Assembly (NCBI GenBank): GCA_944474755.1
Contig: OX104124.1
Location: forward strand, 43,043,342 to 43,107,341
DNA: 64,000 nt
Direction of reading: 5' to 3'
From: Limnoperna fortunei
Taxonomy: Eukaryota; Mollusca; Bivalvia; Mytilida; Modiolidae
Shown here: positions 1-12,899 of the stretch, piece after piece
Position numbering within the stretch: position 1 is the first letter of the stretch
Layout of the letters: the number at the start of each line of letters is the position of its first letter
Program-made: the position numbers and the translations under genes
The notes under the pieces: model-generated
What the model was told of the DNA's origin: nothing
What the model saw: only the letters and a program-made list of their open reading frames with translations
Databases searched by the model: none

Positions 1-2760
1 TTGTATGACGTGATGTAATTAGGTGTCCTCCAGTGTAGTATTGTGGTGTTGTATGACGTCATGTAATTAGGTGTCCTCCAGTGTACTATTGTGGTGTTGT
101 ATGACTGGATGTAATTAGGTGTCCTCCAGTGTACTATTGTGGTGTTGTATGACGTCATGTAATTAGGTGTCCTCCAGTGTACTATTGTGGTGTTGTATCA
201 CGTCATGTAATTAGGTGTCCTCCAGTGTACTATTGTGGTGTTGTATGACTGGATGTAATTAGGTGTCCTCCAGTGTACTATTGTGGCGTTGTATGACGTC
301 ATGTAATTAGGTGTCCTCCAGTGTTCTATTGTGGTGTTGTATGACGTCATGTAATTAGGTGTCCTCCAGTGTACTATTGTGGTGTTGTATGACGTGATGT
401 AATTAGGTGTCCTCCAGTGTACTATTGTGGTGTTGTATGACGTGATGTAATTAGGTGTCCTCCAGTGTACTATTGTGGTGTTGTATGACGTGATGTAATT
501 AGGTGTCCTCCAGTGTACTATTGTGGTGTTGTATGACGTGATGTAATTAGGTGTCCTCCAGTGTACTATTGTGGTGTTGTATGACTGGATGTAATTAGGT
601 GTCCTCCAGTGTACTATTGTGGTGTTGTATGACGTGATGTAATTAGGTGTCCTCCAGTGTACTATTGTGGTGTTGTATGACGTGATGTAATTAGGTGTCC
701 TCCAGTGTACTATTGTGGTGTTGTATGAGTGGATGTAATTAGGTGTCCTCCAGTGTACTATTGTGGTGTTGTATGACGTGATGTAATTAGGTGTCCTCCA
801 GTGTACTATTGTGGTGTTGTATGACGTGATGTAATTAGGTGTCCTCCAGTGTACTATTGTGGTGTTGTATGACGTGATGTAATTAGGTGTACTCCAGTGT
901 ACTATTGTGGTGTTGTATGACTGGATGTAATTAGGTGTCCTCCAGTGTACTATTGTGGTGTTGTATGACGTGATGTAATTAGGTGTCCTCCAGTGTATTA
1001 TTGTGGTGTTATATGACGTGATGTAATTAGGTGTCCTCCAGTGTACTATTGTGGTGTTGTATGACTGGATGTAATTAGGTGTCCTCCAGTGTACTATTGT
1101 GGTGTTGTATGACTGGATGTAATTAGGTGTCCTCCAGTGTACTATTGTGGTGTTGTATGACGTGATGTAATTAGGTGTCCTCCAGTGTACTATTGTGGTG
1201 TTGTATGACGTGATGTAATTAGGTGTCCTCCAGTGTACTATTGTGGTGTTGTATGACTGGATGTAATTAGGTGTCCTCCAGTGTACTATTGTGGTGTTGT
1301 ATGACTGGATGTAATTAGGTGTCCTCCAGTGTACTATTGTGGTGTTGTATGACTGGATGTAATTAGGTGTCCTCCAGTGTACTATTGTGGTGTTGTATGA
1401 CGTGATGTAATTAGGTGTCCTCCAGTGTACTATTGTGATGTTGTATGACGTGATGTAATTAGGTGTCCTCCAGTGTACTATTGTGGTGTTGTATGACTGG
1501 ATGTAATTAGGTGTCCTCCAGTGTACTATTGTGGTGTTGTATGACTGGATGTAATTAGGTGTCCTCCAGTGTACTATTGTGGTGTTGTATGACTGGATGT
1601 AATTAGGTGTCCTCCAGTGTACTATTGTGGTGTTGTATGACTGGATGTAATTAGGTGTCCTCCAGTGTACTATTGTGGTGTTGTATGACGTGATGTAATT
1701 AGGTGTCCTCCAGTGTACTATTGTGGTGTTGTATGACGTGATGTAATTAGGTGTCCTCCAGTGTACTATTGTGGTGTTGTATGACTGGATGTAATTAGGT
1801 GTCCTCCAGTGTACTATTGTGGTGTTGTATGACTGGATGTAAATAGGTGTCCTCCAGTGTACTATTGTGGTGTTGTATGACTGGATGTAATTAGGTGTCC
1901 TCCAGTGTACTATTGTGGTGTTGTATGACGTGATGTAATTAGGTGTCCTCCAGTGTACTATTGTGGTGTTGTATGACGTGATGTAATTAGGTGTCCTCCA
2001 GTGTTCTATTGTGGTGTTGTATGACTGGATGTAATTAGGTGTCCTCCAGTGTACTATTGTGGTGTTGTATGACTGGTTGTAATTAGGTGTCCTCCAGTGT
2101 ACTATTGTGGCGTTGTATGACTGGATGTAATTAGGTGTCCTCCAGTGTACTATTGTGGTGTTGTATGACGTGATGTAATTAGGTGTCCTCCAGTGTTCTA
2201 TTGTGGTGTTGTATGACTGGATGTAATTAGGTGTCCTCCAGTGTACTATTGTGGTGTTGTATGACTGGATGTAATTAGGTGTCCTCCAGTGTACTATTGT
2301 GGTGTTGTATGACTGGATGTAATTAGGTGTCCTCCAGTGTACTATTGTGGTGTTGTATGACTGGATGTAATTAGGTGTCCTCCAGTGTACTATTGTGGCG
2401 TTGTATGACTGGATGTAATTAGGTGTCCTCCAGTGTACTATTGTGGCGTTGTATGACTGGATGTAATTAGGTGTCCTCCAGTGTTCTATTGTGGTGTTGT
2501 ATGACTGGATGTAATTAGGTGTCCTCCAGTGTACTATTGTGGTGTTGTATGACTGGATGTAATTAGGTGTCCTCCAGTGTTCTATTGTGGTGTTGTATGA
2601 CTGGATGTAATTAGGTGTCCTCCAGTGTACTATTGTGGCGTTGTATGACGTGATGTAATTAGGTGTCCTCCAGTGTACTATTGTGGTGTTGTATGACTGG
2701 ATGTAATTAGGTGTCCTCCAGTGTACTATTGTGGTGTTGTATGACTGGATGTAATTAGGT

Positions 2761-5700
2761 GTCCTACAGTGTACTATTGTGATGTTGTATGACGTGATGT
2801 AATTAGGTGTCCTCCAGTGTACTATTGTGGTGTTGTATGACTGGATGTAATTAGGTGTCCTCCAGTGTACTATTGTGGTGTTGTATGACCTGATGTAATT
2901 AGGTGTCCTCCAGTGTACTATTGTGGTGTTGTATGACTGGATGTAATTAGGTGTCCTCCAGTGTACTATTGTGGTGTTGTATGACTGGATGTAATTAGGT
3001 GTCCTCCAGTGTACTATTGTGGTGTTGTATGACGTGATGTAATTAGGTGTCCTCCAGTGTACTATTGTGATGTTGTATGACGTGATGTAATTAGGTGTCC
3101 TCCAGTGTACTATTGTGGTGTTGTATGACTGGATGTAATTAGGTGTCCTCCAGTGTACTATTGTGGTGTTGTATGACTGGATGTAATTAGGTGTCCTCCA
3201 GTGTACTATTGTGGTGTTGTATGACTGGATGTAATTAGGTGTCCTCCAGTGTACTATTGTGGTGTTGTATGACGTGATGTAATTAGGTGTCCTCCAGTGT
3301 ACTATTGTGGTGTTGTATGACTGGATGTAATTAGGTGTCCTCCAGTGTACTATTGTGGTGTTGTATGACTGGATGTAAATAGGTGTCCTCCAGTGTACTA
3401 TTGTGGTGTTGTATGACTGGATGTAATTAGGTGTCCTCCAGTGTACTATTGTGGTGTTGTATGACGTGATGTAATTAGGTGTCCTCCAGTGTACTATTGT
3501 GGTGTTGTATGACGTGATGTAATTAGGTGTCCTCCAGTGTTCTATTGTGGTGTTGTATGACTGGATGTAATTAGGTGTCCTACAGTGTACTATTGTGGTG
3601 TTGTATGACTGGTTGTAATTAGGTGTCCTCCAGTGTACTATTGTGGCGTTGTATGACTGGATGTAATTAGGTGTCCTCCAGTGTACTATTGTGGCGTTGT
3701 ATGACGTGATGTAATTAGGTGTCCTCCAGTGTTCTATTGTGGTGTTGTATGACTGGATGTAATTAGGTGTCCTCCAGTGTACTATTGTGGTGTTGTATGA
3801 CTGGATGTAATTAGGTGTCCTCCAGTGTACTATTGTGGTGTTGTATGACGTGATGTAATTAGGTGTCCTCCAGTGTACTATTGTGGTGTTGTATGACTGG
3901 ATGTAATTAGGTGTCCTCCAGTGTACTATTGTGGAGTTGTATGACTGGATGTAATTAGGTGTCCTCCAGTGTACTATTGTGGCGTTGTATGACTGGATGT
4001 AATTAGGTGTCCTCCAGTGTACTATTGTGGTGTTGTATGACTGGATGTAATTAGGTGTCCTCCAGTGTTCTATTGTGGTGTTGTATGACTGGATGTAATT
4101 AGGTGTCCTCCAGTGTACTATTGTGGTGTTGTATGACTGGATGTAATTAGGTGTCCTCCAGTGTTCTATTGTGGTGTTGTATGACTGGATGTAATTAGGT
4201 GTCCTCCAGTGTACTATTGTGGCGTTGTATGACGTGATGTAATTAGGTGTCCTCCAGTGTACTATTGTGGTGTTGTATGACTGGATGTAATTAGGTGTCC
4301 TCCAGTGTACTATTGTGGTGTTGTATGACTGGATGTAATTAGGTGTCCTCCAGTGTTCTATTGTGGTGTTGTATGACTGGATGTAATTAGGTGTCCTCCA
4401 GTGTACTATTGTGGTGTTGTATGACTGGATGTAATTAGGTGTCCTCCAGTGTACTATTGTGGTGTTGTATGACTGGATGTAATTAGGTGTCCTACAGTGT
4501 ACTATTGTGATGTTGTATGACGTGATGTAATTAGGTGTCCTCCAGTGTACTATTGTGGTGTTGTATGACTGGATGTAATTAGGTGTCCTCCAGTGTACTA
4601 TTGTGATGTTGTATGACGTGATGTAATTAGGTGTCCTCCAGTGTACTATTGTGGTGTTGTATGACTGGATGTAATTAGGTGTCCTCCAGTGTACTATTGT
4701 GGTGTTGTATGACGTGATGTAATTAGGTGTCCTCCAGTGTACTATTGTGGTGTTGTATGACTGGATGTAATTAGGTGTCCTCCAGTGTACTATTGTGGTG
4801 TTGTATGACTGGATGTAATTAGGTGTCCTCCAGTGTACTATTGTGATGTTGTATGACGTGATGTAATTAGGTGTCCTCCAGTGTACTATTGTGGTGTTGT
4901 ATGACTGGATGTAATTAGGTGTCCTCCAGTGTACTATTGTGGCGTTCTATGACGTGATGTAATTAGGTGTCCTCCAGTGTACTATTGTAGTGTTGTATGA
5001 CTGGATGTAATTAGGTGTCCTCCAGTGTACTATTGTGGTGTTGTATGACTGGATGTAATTAGGTGTCCTCCAGTGTACTATTGTGGTGTTGTATGACGTG
5101 ATGTAATTAGGTGTCCTCCAGTGTACTATTGTGGTGTTGTATGACTGGATGTAATTAGGTGTCCTCCATTTTACTATTGTGGTGTTGTATGACGTGATGT
5201 AATTAGGTGTCCTCCAGTGTACTATTGTGGCGTTGTATGACTGGATGTAATTAGGTGTCCTCCAGTGTACTATTGTGGTGTTGTATGACGTGATGTAATT
5301 AGGTGTCCTCCGGTGTACTATTGTGGCGTTGTATGACGTGATGTAATTAGGTGTCCTCCAGTGTACTATTGTGGCGTTGTATGACTGGATGTAATTAGGT
5401 GTCCTCCAGTGTACTATTGTGGTGTTGTATGACTGGATGTAATTAGGTGTCCTCCAGTGTACTATTGTGGCGTTGTATGACGTGATGTAATTAGGTGTCC
5501 TCCAGTGTACTATTGTGGTGTTGTATGACTGGATGTAATTAGGTGTCCTCCAGTGTACTATTGTGGTGTTGTATGACTGGATGTAATTAGGTGTCCTCCA
5601 GTGTACTATTGTGGTGTTGTATGACGTGATGTAATTAGGTGTCCTCCAGTGTACTATTGTGGTGTTGTATGACTGGATGTAATTAGGTGTCCTCCAGTGT

Positions 5701-8700
5701 ACTATTGTGGTGTTGTATGACTGGATGTAATTAGGTGTCCTACAGTGTACTATTGTGATGTTGTATGACGTGATGTAATTAGGTGTCCTCCAGTGTACTA
5801 TTGTGGTGTTGTATGACTGGATGTAATTAGGTGTCCTCCAGTGTACTATTGTGGTGTTGTATGACCTGATGTAATTAGGTGTCCTCCAGTGTACTATTGT
5901 GGTGTTGTATGACTGGATGTAATTAGGTGTCCTCCAGTGTACTATTGTGGTGTTGTATGACTGGATGTAATTAGGTGTCCTCCAGTGTACTATTGTGGTG
6001 TTGTATGACGTGATGTAATTAGGTGTCCTCCAGTGTACTATTGTGATGTTGTATGACGTGATGTAATTAGGTGTCCTCCAGTGTACTATTGTGGTGTTGT
6101 ATGACTGGATGTAATTAGGTGTCCTACAGTGTACTATTGTGATGTTGTATGACTGGATGTAATTAGGTGTCCTCCAGTGTACTATTGTGGTGTTGTATGA
6201 CTGGATGTAATTAGGTGTCCTCCAGTGTACTATTGTGGTGTTGTATGACGTGATGTAATTAGGTGTCCTCCAGTGTACTATTGTGGTGTTGTATGACTGG
6301 ATGTAATTAGGTGTCCTCCAGTGTACTATTGTGGTGTTGTATGACTGGATGTAAATAGGTGTCCTCCAGTGTACTATTGTGGTGTTGTATGACTGGATGT
6401 AATTAGGTGTCCTCCAGTGTACTATTGTGGTGTTGTATGACGTGATGTAATTAGGTGTCCTCCAGTGTACTATTGTGGTGTTGTATGACGTGATGTAATT
6501 AGGTGTCCTCCAGTGTTCTATTGTGGTGTTGTATGACTGGATGTAATTAGGTGTCCTACAGTGTACTATTGTGGTGTTGTATGACTGGTTGTAATTAGGT
6601 GTCCTCCAGTGTACTATTGTGGCGTTGTATGACTGGATGTAATTAGGTGTCCTCCAGTGTACTATTGTGGCGTTGTATGACGTGATGTAATTAGGTGTCC
6701 TCCAGTGTTCTATTGTGGTGTTGTATGACTGGATGTAATTAGGTGTCCTCCAGTGTACTATTGTGGTGTTGTATGACTGGATGTAATTAGGTGTCCTCCA
6801 GTGTACTATTGTGGTGTTGTATGACGTGATGTAATTAGGTGTCCTCCAGTGTACTATTGTGGTGTTGTATGACTGGATGTAATTAGGTGTCCTCCAGTGT
6901 ACTATTGTGGAGTTGTATGACTGGATGTAATTAGGTGTCCTCCAGTGTACTATTGTGGCGTTGTATGACTGGATGTAATTAGGTGTCCTCCAGTGTACTA
7001 TTGTGGTGTTGTATGACTGGATGTAATTAGGTGTCCTCCAGTGTTCTATTGTGGTGTTGTATGACTGGATGTAATTAGGTGTCCTCCAGTGTACTATTGT
7101 GGTGTTGTATGACTGGATGTAATTAGGTGTCCTCCAGTGTTCTATTGTGGTGTTGTATGACTGGATGTAATTAGGTGTCCTCCAGTGTACTATTGTGGCG
7201 TTGTATGACGTGATGTAATTAGGTGTCCTCCAGTGTACTATTGTGGTGTTGTATGACTGGATGTAATTAGGTGTCCTCCAGTGTACTATTGTGGTGTTGT
7301 ATGACTGGATGTAATTAGGTGTCCTCCAGTGTTCTATTGTGGTGTTGTATGACTGGATGTAATTAGGTGTCCTCCAGTGTACTATTGTGGTGTTGTATGA
7401 CTGGATGTAATTAGGTGTCCTCCAGTGTACTATTGTGGTGTTGTATGACTGGATGTAATTAGGTGTCCTACAGTGTACTATTGTGATGTTGTATGACGTG
7501 ATGTAATTAGGTGTCCTCCAGTGTACTATTGTGGTGTTGTATGACTGGATGTAATTAGGTGTCCTCCAGTGTACTATTGTGATGTTGTATGACGTGATGT
7601 AATTAGGTGTCCTCCAGTGTACTATTGTGGTGTTGTATGACTGGATGTAATTAGGTGTCCTCCAGTGTACTATTGTGGTGTTGTATGACGTGATGTAATT
7701 AGGTGTCCTCCAGTGTACTATTGTGGTGTTGTATGACTGGATGTAATTAGGTGTCCTCCAGTGTACTATTGTGGTGTTGTATGACTGGATGTAATTAGGT
7801 GTCCTCCAGTGTACTATTGTGATGTTGTATGACGTGATGTAATTAGGTGTCCTCCAGTGTACTATTGTGGTGTTGTATGACTGGATGTAATTAGGTGTCC
7901 TCCAGTGTACTATTGTGGCGTTCTATGACGTGATGTAATTAGGTGTCCTCCAGTGTACTATTGTAGTGTTGTATGACTGGATGTAATTAGGTGTCCTCCA
8001 GTGTACTATTGTGGTGTTGTATGACTGGATGTAATTAGGTGTCCTCCAGTGTACTATTGTGGTGTTGTATGACGTGATGTAATTAGGTGTCCTCCAGTGT
8101 ACTATTGTGGTGTTGTATGTCCGGATGTAATTAGGTGTCCTCCATTTTACTATTGTGGTGTTGTATGACGTGATGTAATTAGGTGTCCTCCAGTGTACTA
8201 TTGTGGCGTTGTATGACTGGATGTAATTAGGTGTCCTCCAGTGTACTATTGTGGTGTTGTATGACGTGATGTAAATAGGTGTCCTCCGGTGTACTATTGT
8301 GGCGTTGTATGACGTGATGTAATTAGGTGTCCTCCAGTGTACTATTGTGGCGTTGTATGACTGGATGTAATTAGGTGTCCTCCAGTGTACTATTGTGGTG
8401 TTGTATGACTGGATGTAATTAGGTGTCCTCCAGTGTACTATTGTGGCGTTGTATGACGTGATGTAATTAGGTGTCCTCCAGTGTACTATTGTGGTGTTGT
8501 ATGACTGGATGTAATTAGGTGTCCTCCAGTGTACTATTGTGGTGTTGTATGACTGGATGTAATTAGGTGTCCTCCAGTGTACTATTGTGGTGTTGTATGA
8601 CGTGATGTAATTAGGTGTCCTCCAGTGTACTATTGTGGTGTTGTATGACTGGATGTAATTAGTTGTCCTCCAGTGTACTATTGTGGTGTTGTATGACTGG

Positions 8701-8712
8701 ATGTAATTAGGT
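2761..8712. repeat. 2976-bp higher-order repeat, two tandem copies (62 units each)
   Basis: Rare unit variants in the first copy recur exactly 2976 bp later. TCCTACAG followed by GTGATG occurs at 2761 and 5737, GACCTGATG at about 2887 and 5863, GTAAATAGG at 3375 and 6351, TACAG at 3581 and 6557, GACTGGTTG at 3607 and 6583, GTGGAGTTG near 3931 and 6907, GGCGTTCTATG near 4942 and 7918, CCATTTTAC at 5166 and 8142, and CCGGTG near 5310 and 8286. A block of 62 units has therefore been duplicated in tandem. A third partial copy of the 5161-5400 segment lies 3600 bp on, at 8761-9000. The outer limits are approximate. Confidence 0.9.
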
Positions 8713-11700
8713 GTCCTCCAGTGTACTATTGTGGTGTTGTATGACTGGATGTAATTAGGTGTCCTCCATTTTACTATTGTGGTGTTGTATGACGTGATGT
8801 AATTAGGTGTCCTCCAGTGTACTATTGTGGCGTTGTATGACTGGATGTAATTAGGTGTCCTCCAGTGTACTATTGTGGTGTTGTATGACGTGATGTAATT
8901 AGGTGTCCTCCGGTGTACTATTGTGGCGTTGTATGACGTGATGTAATTAGGTGTCCTCCAGTGTACTATTGTGGCGTTGTATGACTGGATGTAATTAGGT
9001 GTCCTCCAGTGTACTATTGTGGTGTTGTATGACGTGATGTAATTAGGTGTCCTCCAGTGTACTATTGTGTGTTGTATGACGTGATGTAATTAGGTGTCCT
9101 CCAGTGTACTATTGTGGTGTTGTATGACTGGATGTAATTAGGTGTCCTCCAGTGTACTATTGTGGTGTTGTATGACTGGATGTAATTAGGTGTCCTCCAG
9201 TGTACTATTGTGGCGTTGTATGACTGGATGTAATTAGGTGTCCTCCAGTGTACTATTGTGGTGTTGTATGACTGGATGTAATTAGGTGTCCTCCAGTGTA
9301 CTATTGTGGTGTTGTATGACGTGATGTAACTAGGTGTCCTCCAGTGTACTATTGTGGCGTTGTATGACGTGATGTAATTAGGTGTCCTCCAGTGTACTAT
9401 TGTGGCGTTGTATGACGTGATGTAATTAGGTGTCCTCCAGTGTACTATTGTGGTGTTGTATGACTGGATGTAATTAGGTGTCCTCCAGTGTACTATTGTG
9501 GCGTTGTATGACTGGATGTAATTAGGTGTCCTCCAGTGTACTATTGTGGTGTTGTATGACGTGTTGTAATTAGGTGTCCTCCAGTGTACTATTGTGGTGT
9601 TGTATGACGTGATGTAATTAGGTGTCCTCCAGTGTACTATTGTGGTGTTGTATGACTGGATGTAATTAGGTGTCCTCAAGTGTACTATTGTGGCGTTGTA
9701 TGACTGGATGTAATTAGGTGTCCTCCAGTGTACTATTGTGGTGTTGTAAGACTGGATGTAATTAGGTGTCCTCCAGTGTACTATTGTGGCGTTGTATGAC
9801 GTGATGTAATTAGGTGTCCTCCAGTGTACTATTGTAGTGTTGTATGACTGGATGTAATTAGGTGTCCTCCAGTGTTCTATTGTGGTGTTGTATGACTGGA
9901 TGTAATTAGGTGTCCTCCAGTGTACTATTGTGGCGTTGTATGACTGGATGTAATTAGGTATCCTCCAGTGTACTATTGTGGTGTTGTATGACTGGATGTA
10001 ATTAGGTGTCCTCCAGTGTACTATTGTGGCGTTGTATGACGTGATGTAATTAGGTGTCCTCCAGTGTACTATTGTAGTGTTGTATGACTGGATGTAATTA
10101 GGTGTCCTCCAGTGTACTATTGTGGTGTTGTATGACTGGATGTAATTAGGTGTCCTCCAGTGTACTATTGTAGTGTTGTATGACTGGATGTAATTAGGTG
10201 TCCTCCAGTGTTCTATTGTGGTGTTGTATGACTGGATGTAATTAGGTGTCCTCCAGTGTACTATTGTGGCGTTGTATGACTGGATGTAATTAGGTATCCT
10301 CCAGTGTACTATTGTGGTGTTGTATGACTGGATGTAATTAGGTGTCCTCCAGTGTACTATTGTGGCGTTGTATGACGTGATGTAATTAGGTGTCCTCCAG
10401 TGTACTATTGTAGTGTTGTATGACTGGATGTAATTAGGTGTCCTCCAGTGTACTATTGTGGTGTTGTATGACTGGATGTAATTAGGTGTCCTTCAGTGTA
10501 CTATTGTGGTGTTGTATGACTGGATGTAATTAGGTGTCCTCCAGTGTACTATTGTGGTGTTGTATGACTGGATGTAATTAGGTGTCCTCCATTTTACTAT
10601 TGTGGTGTTGTATGACGTGATGTAATTAGGTGTCCTCCAGTGTACTATTGTGGTGTTGTATGACTGGATGTAATTAGGTGTCCTCCAGTGTACTATTGTG
10701 GTGTTGTATGACTGGATGTAATTAGGTGTCCTCCAGTGTACTATTGTGGTGTTGTATGACGTGATGTAATTAGGTGTCCTCCAGTGTACTATTGTGGTGT
10801 TGTATGACGTGATGTAATTAGGTGTCCTCCAGTGTACTATTGTGGTGTTGTATGACGTGATGTAATTAGGTGTCCTCCAGTGTACTATTGTGGTGTTGTA
10901 TGACTGGATGTAATTAGGTGTCCTCCAGTGTACTATTGTGGTGTTGTATGACTGGATGTAATTAGGTGTCCTCCAGTGTACTATTGTGGTGTTGTATGAC
11001 TGGATGTAATTAGGTGTCCTCCAGTGTACTATTGTGGTGTTGTATGACGTGATGTAATTAGGTGTCCTCCAGTGTACTATTGTGGTGTTGTATGACTGGA
11101 TGTAATTAGGTGTCCTCCAGTGTACTATTGTGGTGTTGTATGACGTGATGTAATTAGGTGTCCTCCAGTGTACTATTGTGGTGTTGTATGACGTGATGTA
11201 ATTAGGTGTCCTCCAGTGTACTATTGTGGTGTTGTATGACTGGATGTAATTAGGTGTCCTCCAGTGTACTATTGTGCCGTTGTATGACGTGATGTAATTA
11301 GGTGTCCTCCAGTGTACTAGTGTGGTGTTGTATGACTGGATGTAATTAGGTGTCCTCCAGTGTACTATTGTGGTGTTGTATGACTGGATGTAATTAGGTG
11401 TCCTCCAGTGTACTTTTGTGGTGTTGTATGACGTGATGTAATTAGGTGTCCTCCAGTGTACTATTGTGGTGTTGTATGACTGGATGTAATTAGGTGTCCT
11501 CCAGTGTACTATTGTGGTGTTGTATGACTGGATGTAATTAGGTGTCCTCCAGTGTACTATTGTGGCGTTGTATGACTGGATGTAATTTGGTGTCCTCCAG
11601 TGTACTATTGTGGTGTTGTATGACGTGATGTAATTAGGTGTCCTCCAGTGTACTATTGTGGTGTTGTATGACTGGATGTAATTAGGTGTCCTCCAGTGTA

Positions 11701-12899
11701 CTAATGTGGTGTTGTATGACGTGATGTAATTAGGTGTCCTCCAGTGTACTATTGTGGTGTTGTATGACTGGATGTAATTAGGTGTCCTCCAGTGTACTAT
11801 TGTAGTGTTGTATGACTGGATGTAATTAGGTGTCCTCCAGTGTACTATTGTGGTGTTGTATGACTGGATGTAATTAGGTGTCCTCCAGTGTACTATTGTG
11901 GTGTTGTATGACTGGATGTAATTAGGTGTCCTCCAGTGTACTATTGTGGTGTTGTATGACTGGATGTAATTAGGTGTCCTCCAGTGTACTATTGTGGTGT
12001 TGTATGACGTGATGTAATTAGGTGTCCTCCAGTGTACTATTGTGGTGTTGTATGACTGGATGTAATTAGGTGTCCTCCAGTGTTCTGTTGTGGTGTTGTA
12101 TGACGTGATGTAATTAGGTGTCCTCCAGTGTACTATTGTGGTGTTGTATGACTGGATGTAATTAGGTGTCCTCCAGTGTACTATTGTGGTGTTGTATGAC
12201 GTGATGTAATTAGGTGTCCTCCAGTGTTCTATTGTGGTGTTGTATGACGTGATGTAATTAGGTGTTCTCCAGTGTACTATTGTGGCGTTGTATGACGTGA
12301 TGTAATTAGGTGTCCTCCAGTGTACTATTGTGGTGTTGTATGACGTGATGTAATTAGTTTTCCTCCAGTGTACTATTGTGGCGTTGTATGACGTGATGTA
12401 ATTAGGTGTCCTCCAGTGTACTATTGTGGTGTTGTATGACTGGATGTAATTAGGTGTCCTCCAGTGTACTATTGTGGTGTTGTATGACTGGCTGTAATTA
12501 GGTGTCCTCCAGTGTACTATTGTGGTGTTGTATGACGTGATGTAATTAGGTGTCCTCCAGTGTACTATTGTGGTGTTGTATGACGTGATGTAATTAGGTG
12601 TCCTCCAGTGTACTATTGTGATGTTGTATGACGTGATGTAATTAGGTGTCCTCCAGTGTACTATTGTGGTGTTGTATGACTGGATGTAATTAGGTGTCCT
12701 CCAGTGTACTATTGTGGTGTTGTATGACGTCATGTAATTAGGTGTCCTCCAGTGTACTATTGTGGTGTTGTATGACTGGATGTAATTAGGTGTCCTCCAG
12801 TGTTCTATTGTGGTGTTGTATGACAGGATGTAATTAGGTGTCCTCCAGTGTACTATTGTGGTGTTGTATGACTGGATGTAATTAGGTGTCCTCCAGTGT

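Noticed and set aside
10493..12733. 746-codon minus-strand open frame as a protein gene
   Set aside because: It is the 48-bp satellite read in its only open frame. The start is a chance ATG, there is no promoter or unique sequence, and most unit variants change residues.
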